DNA from: Streptomyces sp. TP-A0874 | GTDB lineage: Bacteria > Actinomycetota > Actinomycetes > Streptomycetales > Streptomycetaceae | Reading direction: 5' to 3' | Length of the DNA stretch: 64,000 nucleotides | Assembly (NCBI RefSeq): GCF_001748085.1 | Contig: NZ_BBZK01000006.1 | Location: forward strand, 191,657 to 255,656 | Part shown: piece by piece, positions 39,521 through 48,684 of the stretch | Layout: each line of letters starts with the position of its first letter | How positions within the stretch are numbered: position 1 is the first letter of the stretch | The notes under the pieces: generated by a model | Seen by the model: the letters and a program-made list of their open reading frames with translations, nothing else | Told to the model about the DNA's origin: nothing | Databases searched by the model: none | Position numbers and translations under genes: made by a program

Positions 39521-41032
39521 TCAGCCCCCGGAGAGCACCCGGACCAGTTCCTCGGCCGTTTCGCACCGGTCCAGGAGCTGCTGCACGTGGCTGCGGGTGC
39601 CGCGCAGCGGCTCCAGGGTCGGCACCCGTTGCAGTGAGTCGCGCCCCGGAAGGTCGAAGATGACCGAGTCCCAGGAGGCGGCGGCCACGTCGTCCGCGTA
39701 CTTGTCCAGGCAGCGTCCCCGGAAGTACGCCCTGGTGTCCTCCGGGGGCTCCGTCCGGGCCGACTCGACCTCGGGCTCCTCCAACAGCCGCTCCATCTTC
39801 CCGCGGGCCACCAGGCGGTTGTAGAGGCCCTTTTCGGGGCGGACGTCGGCGTACTGGAGGTCCACCAGCGCCAACCGGGCGGCGTCCCAGTCCAGGCCGT
39901 CCCGCCGCCGGTAGCCCTCCAGGAGCTCCAGCTTCGCGACCCAGTCCAGTTGCCCGGAGAGCCCCATCGGATCGGTCTCCAGCCGGTTCAGCACCTCCTC
40001 CCAGCGGCTGAGGACGTCCTTGGTCTGCTCGTCGGCGTCCATGCCGAAGCGGTTCTCGACGTACTTCCGGGCCAGTTCGCAGTACTCCATCTGGAGCTGC
40101 ACCGCGGTGAGCGTGCGGCCGCTGCGGAGCGTGATGAGCTGGGCCAGCGAGGGGTCGTGCGAGACCCGGTGCAGCGTGCGCACCGGTTGCTCCACCGCGA
40201 GGTCCACGGCGATGAAGCCGTCCTCGATCATGGAGAGCACCAGGGCGGTGGTGCCCAGTTTGAGGTAGGTGGAGACCTCGGAGAGGTTGGCGTCCCCGAT
40301 GATGACGTGGAGCCTGCGGTACCGTTCCGCGTCTGCGTGCGGTTCGTCCCGGGTGTTGATGATGGGCCGTTTGAGTGTGGTCTCCAGACCCACCTCGACC
40401 TCGAAGTAGTCGGCCCGCTGGCTCAGCTGGAAGCCGTGCGCCTGCCCGTCCTGTCCGATCCCGACTCGGCCGGCGCCGGTGACCACCTGCCGGGAGACGA
40501 AGAACGGCGTCAGGTGCCGCACGATGTCGGAGAACGGCGTCTCCCGCTTCATCAGGTAGTTCTCGTGCGTGCCGTAGGAGGCGCCCTTGTTGTCGGTATT
40601 GTTCTTGTAGAGGTGGATCGGCTGGCCGCCGGGGAGTTCGGCGGCGTACTCGGCGGCCGCGGCCATGATCCGTTCCCCGGCCTTGTCCCAGCGCAGGGCG
40701 TCGCGGGGGTTGGTGGTCTCCGGGGCGCTGTACTCCGGGTGGGCGTGGTCGACGTACAGCCGGGCACCGTTGGTGAGGATGAGGTTGGCCAGGCCGATGT
40801 CCTCGTCCGTGAGCTGGCTCGCGTCCGCGGATTCCCGCGCCAGATCGAAACCGCGGGCGTCCCGCAGCGGGTTCTCCTCCTCGAAGTCCCAGCGGGCACG
40901 GCGTGCCCGGAGCATCGCCGCCGCATAGGCGTTGACGATCTGGGACGAGCTGAGCATGGCATTGGCGTTCGGGTGCCCCGGAACGGAGATCCCGTACTCC
41001 GTCTCGATTCCCATTACTCGCCGTACGGTCAT
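39521..41032 (-). CDS. dop: Deamidase/depupylase Dop
   Basis: A 503-residue homologue of PafA that removes Pup from substrates, and in species with Gln-ending Pup also deamidates it. The ATP/Mg motif [12 protein letters not shown] is near the N-terminus and the catalytic aspartate is in [14 protein letters not shown] loop typical of Dop (about 40-80) precedes it. [20 protein letters not shown] is shared with PafA. The ATG at 41032 has GGAGG at spacing 5. Because Pup here already ends in Glu, depupylation should be its main task. It is upstream of pup and downstream of the arc terminator. Confidence 0.97.
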   Translation of the reverse strand: MTVRRVMGIETEYGISVPGHPNANAMLSSSQIVNAYAAAMLRARRARWDFEEENPLRDARGFDLARESADASQLTDEDIGLANLILTNGARLYVDHAHPEYSAPETTNPRDALRWDKAGERIMAAAAEYAAELPGGQPIHLYKNNTDNKGASYGTHENYLMKRETPFSDIVRHLTPFFVSRQVVTGAGRVGIGQDGQAHGFQLSQRADYFEVEVGLETTLKRPIINTRDEPHADAERYRRLHVIIGDANLSEVSTYLKLGTTALVLSMIEDGFIAVDLAVEQPVRTLHRVSHDPSLAQLITLRSGRTLTAVQLQMEYCELARKYVENRFGMDADEQTKDVLSRWEEVLNRLETDPMGLSGQLDWVAKLELLEGYRRRDGLDWDAARLALVDLQYADVRPEKGLYNRLVARGKMERLLEEPEVESARTEPPEDTRAYFRGRCLDKYADDVAAASWDSVIFDLPGRDSLQRVPTLEPLRGTRSHVQQLLDRCETAEELVRVLSGG

Positions 41033-41245
41033 GCGGCCCTCCTTGCCGGCCCCGGACCCGGACGGGTCGGTGCTCAAGTACCGCTGCGTCCGCAACGCCG
41101 CGGTGGTCCCGCGCCAGGCGGCTCCGTGGTACCGGAGAGCCTGCCACGCCTCTGCGGCACCGTGGAGATCATTTCAATCTTTGTCCCGGTCCGCATCCAT
41201 ACCTCTGCCCGCCGGACCCGTGTCCGGGCGGACGGTCGGTCGGGC

Positions 41246-41308
41246 AAAAGAGCCGGCTGCGGACGCCTTCCTCCCCTCTGCGTGGTGGGGAGGGACGTCC
41301 GCAGCCGG
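41246..41308 (-). terminator. Terminator downstream of arc
   Basis: A 13-bp inverted repeat (41253-41265 with 41296-41308) whose loop has further complementarity is followed on the minus strand by C-UUUU (41246-41249). It separates arc from dop. Confidence 0.85.
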
Positions 41309-41314
41309 CGGTGG

Positions 41315-43081
41315 TCAGAGGTACTGGCCGGTATTGGCCACCGTGTCGATCGATCGGCCGGTGTCCGTGCCCTGCTTTCCGGTGACCAGTGTCCGGATGA
41401 ACACGATGCGCTCGCCCTTCTTACCGGAGATACGCGCCCAGTCGTCCGGGTTGGTGGTGTTCGGAAGGTCCTCGTTCTCCTTGAACTCGTCCACACAGGC
41501 GGCGAGGAGGTGGGAGACCCGAATGCCCTTCTGCTTGTGGTCGAGAAAGGCCTTGATGGCCATCTTCTTCGCCCGGTCCACGATGTTCTGGATCATCGCT
41601 CCGGAGTTGAAGTCCTTGAAGTAGAGGACTTCCTTGTCACCGTTGGCGTAGGTGACCTCCAGGAAGCGGTTCTCCTCCGACTCCGCGTACATCTGCTCGA
41701 CCACGGACTGGATCATGCCCTCGACCGCGGACTCCGGCGAGCCCTTGTGTTCGGCGAGGTCATCCGCGTGCAGCGGGAGCGAGGACTTCAGGTACTTGGC
41801 GAAGATGTCCTTCGCCGCCTCCGCGTCCGGCCGCTCGATCTTGATCTTGACGTCGAGCCTGCCGGGCCGCAGGATCGCCGGGTCGATCATGTCCTCGCGG
41901 TTGGAGGCGCCGATGACGATGACGTTCTCCAGCCCCTCCACCCCGTCGATCTCGGCGAGCAGCTGCGGCACGATGGTGTTCTCCACGTCGGAGCTCACCC
42001 CGGACCCGCGGGTGCGGAAGAGCGACTCCATCTCGTCGAAGAAGACGATGACCGGAGTGCCTTCGCTCGCCTTCTCCCGGGCACGCTGGAAGACCAGGCG
42101 GATGTGCCGCTCGGTCTCGCCGACGTACTTGTTGAGCAGCTCGGGGCCCTTGATGTTGAGGAAGTAGCTCTTCCCCGCCGGCTGGCCCGTCACTTCGGCG
42201 ACCTTCTTGGCCAGCGAGTTGGCCACCGCCTTGGCGATCAGCGTCTTGCCGCAGCCGGGCGGCCCGTAGAGCAGCACCCCCTTCGGCGGGCGCAGCTCGT
42301 GCTCCTGGAACAGCTCGGGGTAGAGATACGGAAGCTCGACCGCGTCGCGGATCAGCTCGATCTGGTTCCCCAGACCGCCGATCCGCTCGTAGTCGATGTC
42401 CGGAACCTCTTCCAGTACGAGCTCCTCCACCTCGCTCTTCGGTACGACCTCGTAGACGTAGCCGGAGCGGGGTTCGAGCAGGAGGGCGTCGCCGGCGCGG
42501 ATGGTCTGCCCCATCAGCGGTTCGGCGAGTCGCACCACCCGTTCCTCGTCGGCGTGCCCGAGCACCAGGGCCCGTTCGCCGTCCTCGAGGATCTCCTTGA
42601 GGGTGACGATGTCGCCGGCGCGCTCGAACTCCATGGCCTCAACGACGTTGAGGGCCTCGTTGAGCATGACCTCCTGCCCGCGGCGCAGCTTGTCGGCCTC
42701 GACGTCGGGGCTGACGTTCACGCGGAGTTTCCGGCCGCCGGTGAAGATATCGACCGTGTCGTCATCGTTGGCCTGCAGGAAGACGCCGAAGCCGGCCGGG
42801 GGCTGCGCCAGCCGGTCGACCTCCTCCTTGAGCGCCACGATCTGGTCGCGGGCCTCGCGGAGCGTGGTGGTCAACCGCTCGTTCTGAGCGGAGACACCGG
42901 CGAGATTGGTCTGCAACTCGACGATCCGCTCTTCGAGAATCCTCGTGTGCCGCGGAGAGTCGGCGAGCTTACGTCGCAGGACGGCGATCTCCTGCTCGAG
43001 ATAGGCAACCTGCCCGGCGGGGTCCTCGGGCCCCCGCCCCGGCCGGATGCCGCGGTTGCTTTCGTCGTCGTGGGCTGCCAC
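41315..43081 (-). CDS. arc: Proteasomal AAA ATPase ARC/Mpa
   Basis: A 588-residue ring ATPase that binds pupylated proteins, unfolds them and feeds them to the 20S core. An N-terminal coiled coil (about 20-85, [14 protein letters not shown]) captures Pup. Two OB-type interdomain folds follow (to about 230), then the AAA module with Walker [21 protein letters not shown], Walker [13 protein letters not shown], and arginine finger segment [11 protein letters not shown]. The C-terminus GQYL is the proteasome-docking tail. The GTG at 43081 gives the length recalled for S. coelicolor. Start of the arc transcription unit, divergent from the ferredoxin gene. Confidence 0.97.
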   Translation of the reverse strand: MAAHDDESNRGIRPGRGPEDPAGQVAYLEQEIAVLRRKLADSPRHTRILEERIVELQTNLAGVSAQNERLTTTLREARDQIVALKEEVDRLAQPPAGFGVFLQANDDDTVDIFTGGRKLRVNVSPDVEADKLRRGQEVMLNEALNVVEAMEFERAGDIVTLKEILEDGERALVLGHADEERVVRLAEPLMGQTIRAGDALLLEPRSGYVYEVVPKSEVEELVLEEVPDIDYERIGGLGNQIELIRDAVELPYLYPELFQEHELRPPKGVLLYGPPGCGKTLIAKAVANSLAKKVAEVTGQPAGKSYFLNIKGPELLNKYVGETERHIRLVFQRAREKASEGTPVIVFFDEMESLFRTRGSGVSSDVENTIVPQLLAEIDGVEGLENVIVIGASNREDMIDPAILRPGRLDVKIKIERPDAEAAKDIFAKYLKSSLPLHADDLAEHKGSPESAVEGMIQSVVEQMYAESEENRFLEVTYANGDKEVLYFKDFNSGAMIQNIVDRAKKMAIKAFLDHKQKGIRVSHLLAACVDEFKENEDLPNTTNPDDWARISGKKGERIVFIRTLVTGKQGTDTGRSIDTVANTGQYL

Positions 43082-43321
43082 GGTCCTCACCTCCTCCAAG
43101 GGGAGCTGGACGCTTCCTGACCCTACCTGGGTGGGTCCGGGTTGAAACCCCTAGATCACAAAGACGGTCGAGGTGTGTCCGATCTTCACCCTTGCGCCCT
43201 CCCTATGTCAGGAATACCCACCCAGCGGCGTCGGAAAGCGGCCGGCTGTATCGTCGGGTCCGTCAACATCCGTCCGGGCTGGCTTCCTTTGCGTCCACCC
43301 CCGTCAGGAACGGCAGGCGAG

Positions 43322-43648
43322 ATGACCACGCGGCAAGAGGCGAGCCAGGGCGGCGACGCCGGCACGGCGGCGACCGACGCCCTGGAGGTCTGGATCGACC
43401 AGGACCTGTGCACCGGTGACGGTATCTGTGCGCAGTACGCCCCCGACGTCTTCGAACTCGACATCGACGGACTGGCCTACGTGAAGGACCACGAGGACGA
43501 GCTCCTCACGGAGCCCGGCGCCACCACCCCGGTGCCGCTCCCGCTCCTGCGGGACGTGGTGGACTCGGCCAGGGAGTGCCCGGGCGACTGCATCCACGTG
43601 CGGCGGGTCTCGGACCGGGTGGAGGTCTACGGCCCGGACGCCGAGTGA
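43322..43648 (+). CDS. 3Fe-4S-type ferredoxin
   Basis: A 108-residue ferredoxin. The cluster-binding pattern C-x5-C (DLCTGDGICAQYAPDVFEL) followed by a distant cysteine in ARECPGDCIHV is that of the single-cluster 3Fe-4S (or 4Fe-4S) ferredoxins that pass electrons to cytochromes P450 and oxygenases. About 20 residues at the N-terminus and an insert (EPGATTPVPLPLLRD) are longer than in minimal ferredoxins. The ATG at 43322 is chosen because the frame upstream to 43142 has no homology. It is divergent from arc; no P450 is adjacent. I recall a ferredoxin at the same place in S. coelicolor. Confidence 0.92.
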   Translation: MTTRQEASQGGDAGTAATDALEVWIDQDLCTGDGICAQYAPDVFELDIDGLAYVKDHEDELLTEPGATTPVPLPLLRDVVDSARECPGDCIHVRRVSDRVEVYGPDAE

Positions 43649-43670
43649 GCCCCGGGCGGCCGGGCGGGTC

Positions 43671-44354
43671 TCAGACGCTCCCGGCCACGGGGAGCGCGGT
43701 GAGGACGAACTTGCCGTCCCTCCACTCCCACTTGACCCGGCGCTCCTGGTCCGGACAGCAGCGTGGCACGTCCTCCGAGGAGTAGCCGACCAGGGTCGCG
43801 GTGATGGTGCGCCCGCTGACGGCGAACTCCGTCACACTGATCGACTCCTGCGGGTCCAGGAGGGTCTCCACGATCCGCGGCTCCTTCCCTCCGTCCGCCG
43901 GGTGCGCGAGCACGTAGAGCCCGCTCGGCGGGGTGCCGACGCCGGCGTCGCAGCGCACCACCGCCGCGGTCTCGACGCGGCCGTCGCCGTCGAAGTCCGA
44001 GGAGCCCTCGCGGACCACCGCCACGCCGACCTTCCGTGATCCGCAGTCCAGTGGGTAGTCCGCCGTCGCCGGATCGGGGCCGGCGGCCGGCGGGGCGTCG
44101 GCCGGGGGTCGCGCCGCCGCGGCCGTCTGTTCGGCGGTGGCGGCGGCCGGTTGGAGCAGGGCCGTTCCGCCGAGCACGGCCGCGAGCGCCACGGCGGTGG
44201 AGAGCCAGTGCACGGGACGCGACTGCCAGCGGGCCGGGTGCGGATGAGGGGCCGGATGGGCCGGGCGGGGAGTCGCCGAGCCTGCCGAGGGCTGCACGCG
44301 GGATGTCTCCTGAGGATTGCGGAGCTGGAGGGGGTGGCCAGCATGGTGCCACAT
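43671..44354 (-). CDS. Secreted or membrane-anchored protein with an FG-GAP-like Asp motif
   Basis: A 227-residue protein I cannot name. A His/Pro-rich N-terminus is followed by one hydrophobic helix (LSTAVALAAVLGGTALL) that serves as signal or anchor, and an Ala/Pro linker. The exported domain has the calcium-loop-like motif SDFDGDGRVETAAVVRC, two paired cysteine regions (LDCGSRK, RCDAG) and a later pair (VPRCCPDQE). This organisation matches small actinobacterial exported proteins of unknown role. It converges on the ferredoxin gene (22 bp between stops) and is downstream of trmI. Confidence 0.75.
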   Translation of the reverse strand: MWHHAGHPLQLRNPQETSRVQPSAGSATPRPAHPAPHPHPARWQSRPVHWLSTAVALAAVLGGTALLQPAAATAEQTAAAARPPADAPPAAGPDPATADYPLDCGSRKVGVAVVREGSSDFDGDGRVETAAVVRCDAGVGTPPSGLYVLAHPADGGKEPRIVETLLDPQESISVTEFAVSGRTITATLVGYSSEDVPRCCPDQERRVKWEWRDGKFVLTALPVAGSV

Positions 44355-44416
44355 CTCACACCGCGCCGGAACGGCCGCTACGCCGCCGCCGTGTCGCCGT
44401 CCCTCGAACGGCTCCG

Positions 44417-44443
44417 CCGCCGGCCCGGGGATCGGGCCGGCGG
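44417..44443 (-). terminator. Terminator after trmI
   Basis: An 11-bp inverted repeat (44417-44427 with 44433-44443) lies just downstream of the trmI stop on the minus strand. Confidence 0.7.
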
Positions 44444-44492
44444 CGGGAAGGGAAGTGTTGGCCGGGGCGGCGTGGGGACACCGCGGCGGGGC

Positions 44493-45419
44493 TCAGCCCC
44501 GACGGTCGGCGTCGTCCGCCGACCGGGCGGAGCGGGCTCCACCGGCCGGGACGTAGTCCTCACCGTAGGCGCCCTTGGCCGGGCGCCGCCTGCGCAGCGG
44601 CGGCTCCACGCCGTCGGCGAGTCGGCGGGAGGTGAGCAGGAAACCGGTGTGGCCGACCATCCGGTGGTCCGGTCTGACGGCCAGTCCCTCGACGTGCCAG
44701 GTGCGGAGCATCGTCTCCCAGGCGGTCGGCTCGTTGAAGGTGCCGTGCTCGCGGATCGCCTCGACGGTACGCGCCAGTTGGGTGGTCGTCGCGACGTAGG
44801 CGCAGAGGATGCCGCCGGGCACGAGGGCCTTCGAGACCGCCTCCAGGCACTCCCAGGGGGCGAGCATGTCGAGGATCACCCGGTCGACGTCGGTGTCGGA
44901 GAGGTTGTCCTGCAGATCCCCGACGGTGAGCTGCCAGGCGGGGTGCTCGGCCCCGAAGTACCTCTGGACGTTCTGGGCGGCGATCTCCGCGAAGTCCGCG
45001 CGCCGCTCGTAGGAGTGCAGCATGCCCTGGTCGCCGATGGCCCGCAGCAGGAAGGCGCTGAGCGAGCCGGAGCCGACCCCGGCCTCCACCACCCGGGCCC
45101 CGGGGAAGATATCGGCCATGGCCAGGATCTGCCCCGCGTCCTTGGGGTAGACCACGGCGGCCCCGCGGGGCATGGACAGTACGTAGTCGGGGAGCAGGGG
45201 GCGCAGCGCGAGGTACGCGACGTTTCCCGTGGTACGGACAACACTTCCCTCGGGAGCGCCGATCAGCTCGTCGTGCGGGAAGGCACCCTTGTGGGTGTGG
45301 AAGCTCTTCCCGGCTTCGAGCGTGAACGTGTAGTGGCGTCCCTTGGGGTCGGTGAGCTGGACCTGGTCCCCGACCTGGAAGGGCCCGCGACGGCGGGCGG
45401 CACCGGTCGGTTCGGACAT
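44493..45419 (-). CDS. trmI: tRNA (adenine-58-N1)-methyltransferase
   Basis: A 308-residue TrmI-type enzyme that methylates A58 in the T loop of tRNAs using S-adenosylmethionine. The N-terminal barrel (GPFQVGDQVQLTDPKGRHYTF) is followed by the Rossmann domain with VVEAGVGSGSLSAFLLRAIG (SAM motif) and VILDMLAPWECLEAV. The C-terminus ends with the family helix plus a charged, Arg/Ala-rich tail. In mycobacteria the gene is often near the Pup-proteasome ATPase, and the same closeness is seen here. In the same direction as the upstream protease gene. Confidence 0.96.
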   Translation of the reverse strand: MSEPTGAARRRGPFQVGDQVQLTDPKGRHYTFTLEAGKSFHTHKGAFPHDELIGAPEGSVVRTTGNVAYLALRPLLPDYVLSMPRGAAVVYPKDAGQILAMADIFPGARVVEAGVGSGSLSAFLLRAIGDQGMLHSYERRADFAEIAAQNVQRYFGAEHPAWQLTVGDLQDNLSDTDVDRVILDMLAPWECLEAVSKALVPGGILCAYVATTTQLARTVEAIREHGTFNEPTAWETMLRTWHVEGLAVRPDHRMVGHTGFLLTSRRLADGVEPPLRRRRPAKGAYGEDYVPAGGARSARSADDADRRG

Positions 45420-45538
45420 GCGCCCCAGCCTACCCGCGCTCGGGGCCGCCGTTGGCCCGGGGAGCGGCCCCCGGGGAAACCGGCCGCTGGGGCCCGCGCC
45501 GCCCCTCCGACGGGCAGCCGTCTCCCGTCGGCCGGGCC

Positions 45539-46777
45539 TCAGGAGCGTGGTCGGGACATCGCGGCGACGAACGCGCGTTCGACATCCGCGGTGGAGAGCA
45601 CTCCGTAGATCTCCCCGGTCTCCTCCACCACGAGGTACTCGGTCGCGGGGGTGGTTCGGAGCCTCTCCAGCAGTTCCTCACCGGCGAGCTCGGCGGAGAC
45701 CCGCATCCCCGGCTTGAGCTCCTGGGCCAGGGTGCTCACCGCCACCCAGGGCCGGCGGTGCTGCGGGATGCCGACGATGGCGGCCTCCCGGACCAGGGCG
45801 GTGGGCACACCCTCGCCGTCGACGACGACCAGCGCCCGGGCGCCCACTTCGTTGGCCCTCCGCAGCGCTTCGGAGAGCGGGGTGTCGGGTGGCACGGGAA
45901 CCGCGCGCCGGGTGAGGGCGCGGGCCCGCAGCTCGGGGAGGTGCTCGCGGAGCCGGGCCATCCGCAGGCTGTTGCCCGCGCCGGTCCAGATGATCGCGGC
46001 CAGGATGGCGGCGAGCAGCGCGTCGAAGACGGTGTCGAAGCCGGTCGCCCGGGTGCCGCTGCGGGTGAACAGCGGGATGCCGATGAGCACGGCGACGGCG
46101 AGCGCGCGGCCGGCCCAGGCCGCGGCCACGGTGCCGGCCATCGGCTTGCCGGTGAGCTTCCAGACCACGGCGCGGAGCATCCGGCCGCCGTCGAGCGGCA
46201 GTCCGGGCAGCAGGTTGAAGACGGCGACGATGAGGTTGGAGGCCATCAGGCCGGTGAGCAGCACCCCGGGTACCGTCCCCGGTTTGACCGCCTGCATACC
46301 GAGGTAGAACAGGCCGGCCAGCACCAGGGAGAGCAGCGGCCCGACGAAGGCCAGGAGGAACTCCCGGCCGGGGCGCTCGGTCTCCTTCTCGATCTCCGAG
46401 ACCCCGCCGAAGAACTGGAGCTGGATGCGGCGCACCGGCAGCCGGTAGTGGAGCGCCACGACGGTGTGGGCCAGCTCGTGCACGAGCACCGAGGCGTAGA
46501 ACGCCACCGCGAAGAAGAGGGAGACGAGGTAGCGGAGGTTGCCGAGTTGCGGAAGCACTCGCTCCAGCTGGGCGCCGAAGACCCAGGTGATGAGGGCGGC
46601 CACCAGGAACCAACTGGGGGCGACGTATACCGGCACGCCGAAGGGACGACCCATCAGGATGCCGCCGCCCCTCGGCCGCTGGTCCTCCGGCCGGCGCTCT
46701 CCGGGGGGCTCCTGCTGGGAACCGCCCTCTCCCCCGTCGCCGGAGTGCGGCTTTCCGCCGTCGCCGCTGTCGTCCAC
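45539..46777 (-). CDS. Site-2-type intramembrane metalloprotease with CBS pair
   Basis: A 412-residue M50 protease. Zinc is bound by HELAH (in SVLVHELAHTVVALHYR) and by the Asp in NLLPGLPLDGGRMLRAVVW. About six membrane helices are predicted. The cytoplasmic C-terminus has a CBS domain pair (about 270-410: VPVPPDTPLSEALRRANEVGA and LVVEETGEIYGVLSTADVE), as in the sporulation-type M50B group. The N-terminal 40 residues are Gly/Glu-rich and disordered. The GTG at 46777 follows GAGAGG at spacing 5. The substrate is unknown; family members cleave membrane-bound regulators. Confidence 0.94.
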   Translation of the reverse strand: MDDSGDGGKPHSGDGGEGGSQQEPPGERRPEDQRPRGGGILMGRPFGVPVYVAPSWFLVAALITWVFGAQLERVLPQLGNLRYLVSLFFAVAFYASVLVHELAHTVVALHYRLPVRRIQLQFFGGVSEIEKETERPGREFLLAFVGPLLSLVLAGLFYLGMQAVKPGTVPGVLLTGLMASNLIVAVFNLLPGLPLDGGRMLRAVVWKLTGKPMAGTVAAAWAGRALAVAVLIGIPLFTRSGTRATGFDTVFDALLAAILAAIIWTGAGNSLRMARLREHLPELRARALTRRAVPVPPDTPLSEALRRANEVGARALVVVDGEGVPTALVREAAIVGIPQHRRPWVAVSTLAQELKPGMRVSAELAGEELLERLRTTPATEYLVVEETGEIYGVLSTADVERAFVAAMSRPRS

Positions 46778-46899
46778 GGTTTCCTCTCGTCGCGATCGGT
46801 CCTCGCACCCGGTGACCACGGTCCTGGATCGGGCGGAGCGAGCGTTCGGTTCGATGGTATGCGGACGAATGTCATTCCAGGGCCGTAGGGTCGTGCGCC

Positions 46900-47967
46900 A
46901 TGGGAACCAGCACCGGAAACCGCCCGTCCCGTGGCGCCGCCGAGAGCCGCGGCGGCCATGCCCCAGCGCCGCCGCGGTCGCTGTCGCCGTCTCGTGCGGC
47001 CGATTTCATGACCTGCCCGCTCCTCTACCGCTTCCGGGTGATCGACCGGCTGCCGGAGAAACCGAGTGAGGCGGCGATCCGGGGCACTCTGGTGCACGCC
47101 GTGCTGGAGCGGCTCTTCGACGCCCCGGCCGCTGAGCGGACCGCCCCCAGGGCCCGGTCGCTGGTCGGCTCCGAGTGGGAGCGGCTGCTGTCGGCCAAGC
47201 CCGAGCTCGCGGAGCTCTTCGCCGAGGAGACCGGCGACGGAACCACCGGAACGGCCGACGCCCAGCGGCTGGCGCGTTGGCTCGGCGAGGCGGAACGGCT
47301 GGTCGAGCGGTGGTTCTCGCTGGAGGATCCGGCCCGGCTCGAGCCGGCCGAGCGGGAGCTGTTCGTGGAGACCACACTCGAGTCGGGCCTGAAGCTGCGC
47401 GGGATCATCGACCGCGTGGACATCGCTCCCGGTGGTGAGGTGCGGATCGTCGACTACAAGACGGGGAAGGCTCCACGCCCGGAGTACGCCCAGCAGGCGC
47501 TCTTCCAGATGAAGTTCTACGCACTGGTGCTGTGGCGGTTGCGCGGCGCCGTCCCGCGGCGCCTGCAGCTGGTGTACCTGGGCAGTGGCGATGTCCTCAC
47601 CTACGACCCGGAGGAGTCCGAGCTGCGCTCGGTGGAGCGGAAGCTGCTCGCCCTGTGGGAGGCGATCCGAAGGGCCACCGAGAGCGGGGACTGGCGGCCG
47701 CGGCCCGGGAAGCTGTGCCAGTGGTGCGATCACCAGGCGGTCTGCCCCGAGTTCGGCGGGACCCCTCCGCCCTACCCGCTGGCCACGCTCGCCGCCCCGC
47801 GGTCGGCCGGCGTCCCGGCCCCCGCCGACGGAGGCGGTCAGAGCGGTCCGGACGGCCGGGGCGAGCAGCCGGCGGACGCACCGCTCCCGGCTCCGGCGAA
47901 GCTCTCGCCAGCCGCGGTCCCCGGGGCCGAGGCCGTCGAAACTCCAGGCAGAATGGGGCCGGTCTAA
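46900..47967 (+). CDS. RecB-like PD-(D/E)XK nuclease
   Basis: A 355-residue protein with the RecB/Cas4-like nuclease fold. LSPSRAADFMTCPLLYRFRV provides the first cluster cysteine and motif I region. Then come the GTLVHAVLERLFD helix, the catalytic GIIDRVDIAPGGEVRIVDYKTGK (D and D-x-K), and QALFQMKFYALVLW. The last three cysteines (KLCQWCDHQAVCPEF) complete a four-cysteine iron-sulfur site. The C-terminal 80 residues are Pro/Ala-rich and disordered. It encodes the nuclease alone without a helicase, so a role in DNA processing or repair with unknown partners is likely. It ends 14 bp before the response regulator and may be cotranscribed. Confidence 0.92.
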   Translation: MGTSTGNRPSRGAAESRGGHAPAPPRSLSPSRAADFMTCPLLYRFRVIDRLPEKPSEAAIRGTLVHAVLERLFDAPAAERTAPRARSLVGSEWERLLSAKPELAELFAEETGDGTTGTADAQRLARWLGEAERLVERWFSLEDPARLEPAERELFVETTLESGLKLRGIIDRVDIAPGGEVRIVDYKTGKAPRPEYAQQALFQMKFYALVLWRLRGAVPRRLQLVYLGSGDVLTYDPEESELRSVERKLLALWEAIRRATESGDWRPRPGKLCQWCDHQAVCPEFGGTPPPYPLATLAAPRSAGVPAPADGGGQSGPDGRGEQPADAPLPAPAKLSPAAVPGAEAVETPGRMGPV

Positions 47968-47981
47968 CAAAGGAGTGCCCC

Positions 47982-48653
47982 GTGGCCATCCGCGTTCTTC
48001 TGGTCGACGACCAGCCGCTGCTGCGCACTGGTTTCCGGATGATCCTGGAGGCCGAGGTGGATCTCGCCGTGGTGGGCGAGGCGGGCGACGGCCTGCAGGC
48101 GCTCGACCAGGTTCGCGCGCTGCAGCCCGACGTGGTGCTGATGGACATCCGCATGCCCCGGATGGACGGTGTCGAGGCGACCCGGCAGATCACCGGCCCG
48201 GGCCGGGACGGGCCAGCGAAGGTGCTGGTGCTGACCACCTTCGACCTGGACGAGTACGTGGTGGAGGCGCTGCGCGCCGGAGCCAGCGGCTTCCTGCTGA
48301 AGGACGCGCCCGCCACCGAGCTGGTGCAGGCGATCCGGGTCGTCGCCGCCGGCGAGGCGATGCTCGCGCCGAGCATCACCCGTCGGCTGCTGGACAAGTA
48401 CGCCGGTCAGCTGCCGTCCGGCGCGGAACCGCTGCCGGACTCCCTCCACACCCTCACGGAACGTGAGGTGGAGGTGTTGAAGCTGGTGGCACGCGGTCTG
48501 TCCAACGCCGAGATCGCCGCGGATCTGTTCGTCAGCGAGACGACCGTCAAGACCCACGTCGGCCATGTGCTGACCAAGCTGGGGCTGCGCGACCGGGTGC
48601 AGGCCGCGGTCTACGCCTACGAGAGCGGACTGGTGCGGCCCGGGGCGCGGTGA
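47982..48653 (+). CDS. NarL/LuxR-family response regulator
   Basis: A 223-residue two-component regulator. The receiver domain (1-120) has the acidic pocket DD at 9-10, the phosphoacceptor D55 in VVLMDIRMPRMDG and the lysine in SGFLLKDAPATEL. The DNA-binding domain (about 155-218) reads LTEREVEVLKLVARGLSNAE then IAADLFVSETTVKTHVGHVL. No histidine kinase is adjacent; the only kinase in the window is 41 kb away and of a different type. The GTG has AGGAG at spacing 6. The stop codon sits in the loop of a 15-bp hairpin. Confidence 0.94.
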   Translation: MAIRVLLVDDQPLLRTGFRMILEAEVDLAVVGEAGDGLQALDQVRALQPDVVLMDIRMPRMDGVEATRQITGPGRDGPAKVLVLTTFDLDEYVVEALRAGASGFLLKDAPATELVQAIRVVAAGEAMLAPSITRRLLDKYAGQLPSGAEPLPDSLHTLTEREVEVLKLVARGLSNAEIAADLFVSETTVKTHVGHVLTKLGLRDRVQAAVYAYESGLVRPGAR

Positions 48654-48670
48654 TCGCGCCCCGGGCCGCC
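48636..48670. terminator. Terminator overlapping the response-regulator stop codon
   Basis: A perfect 15-bp inverted repeat (48636-48650 with 48656-48670); the TGA stop lies in the 5-nt loop. It faces the convergent binding-protein gene 15 bp further on. Confidence 0.8.
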
Positions 48671-48684
48671 CCGGGTTCGACGGG

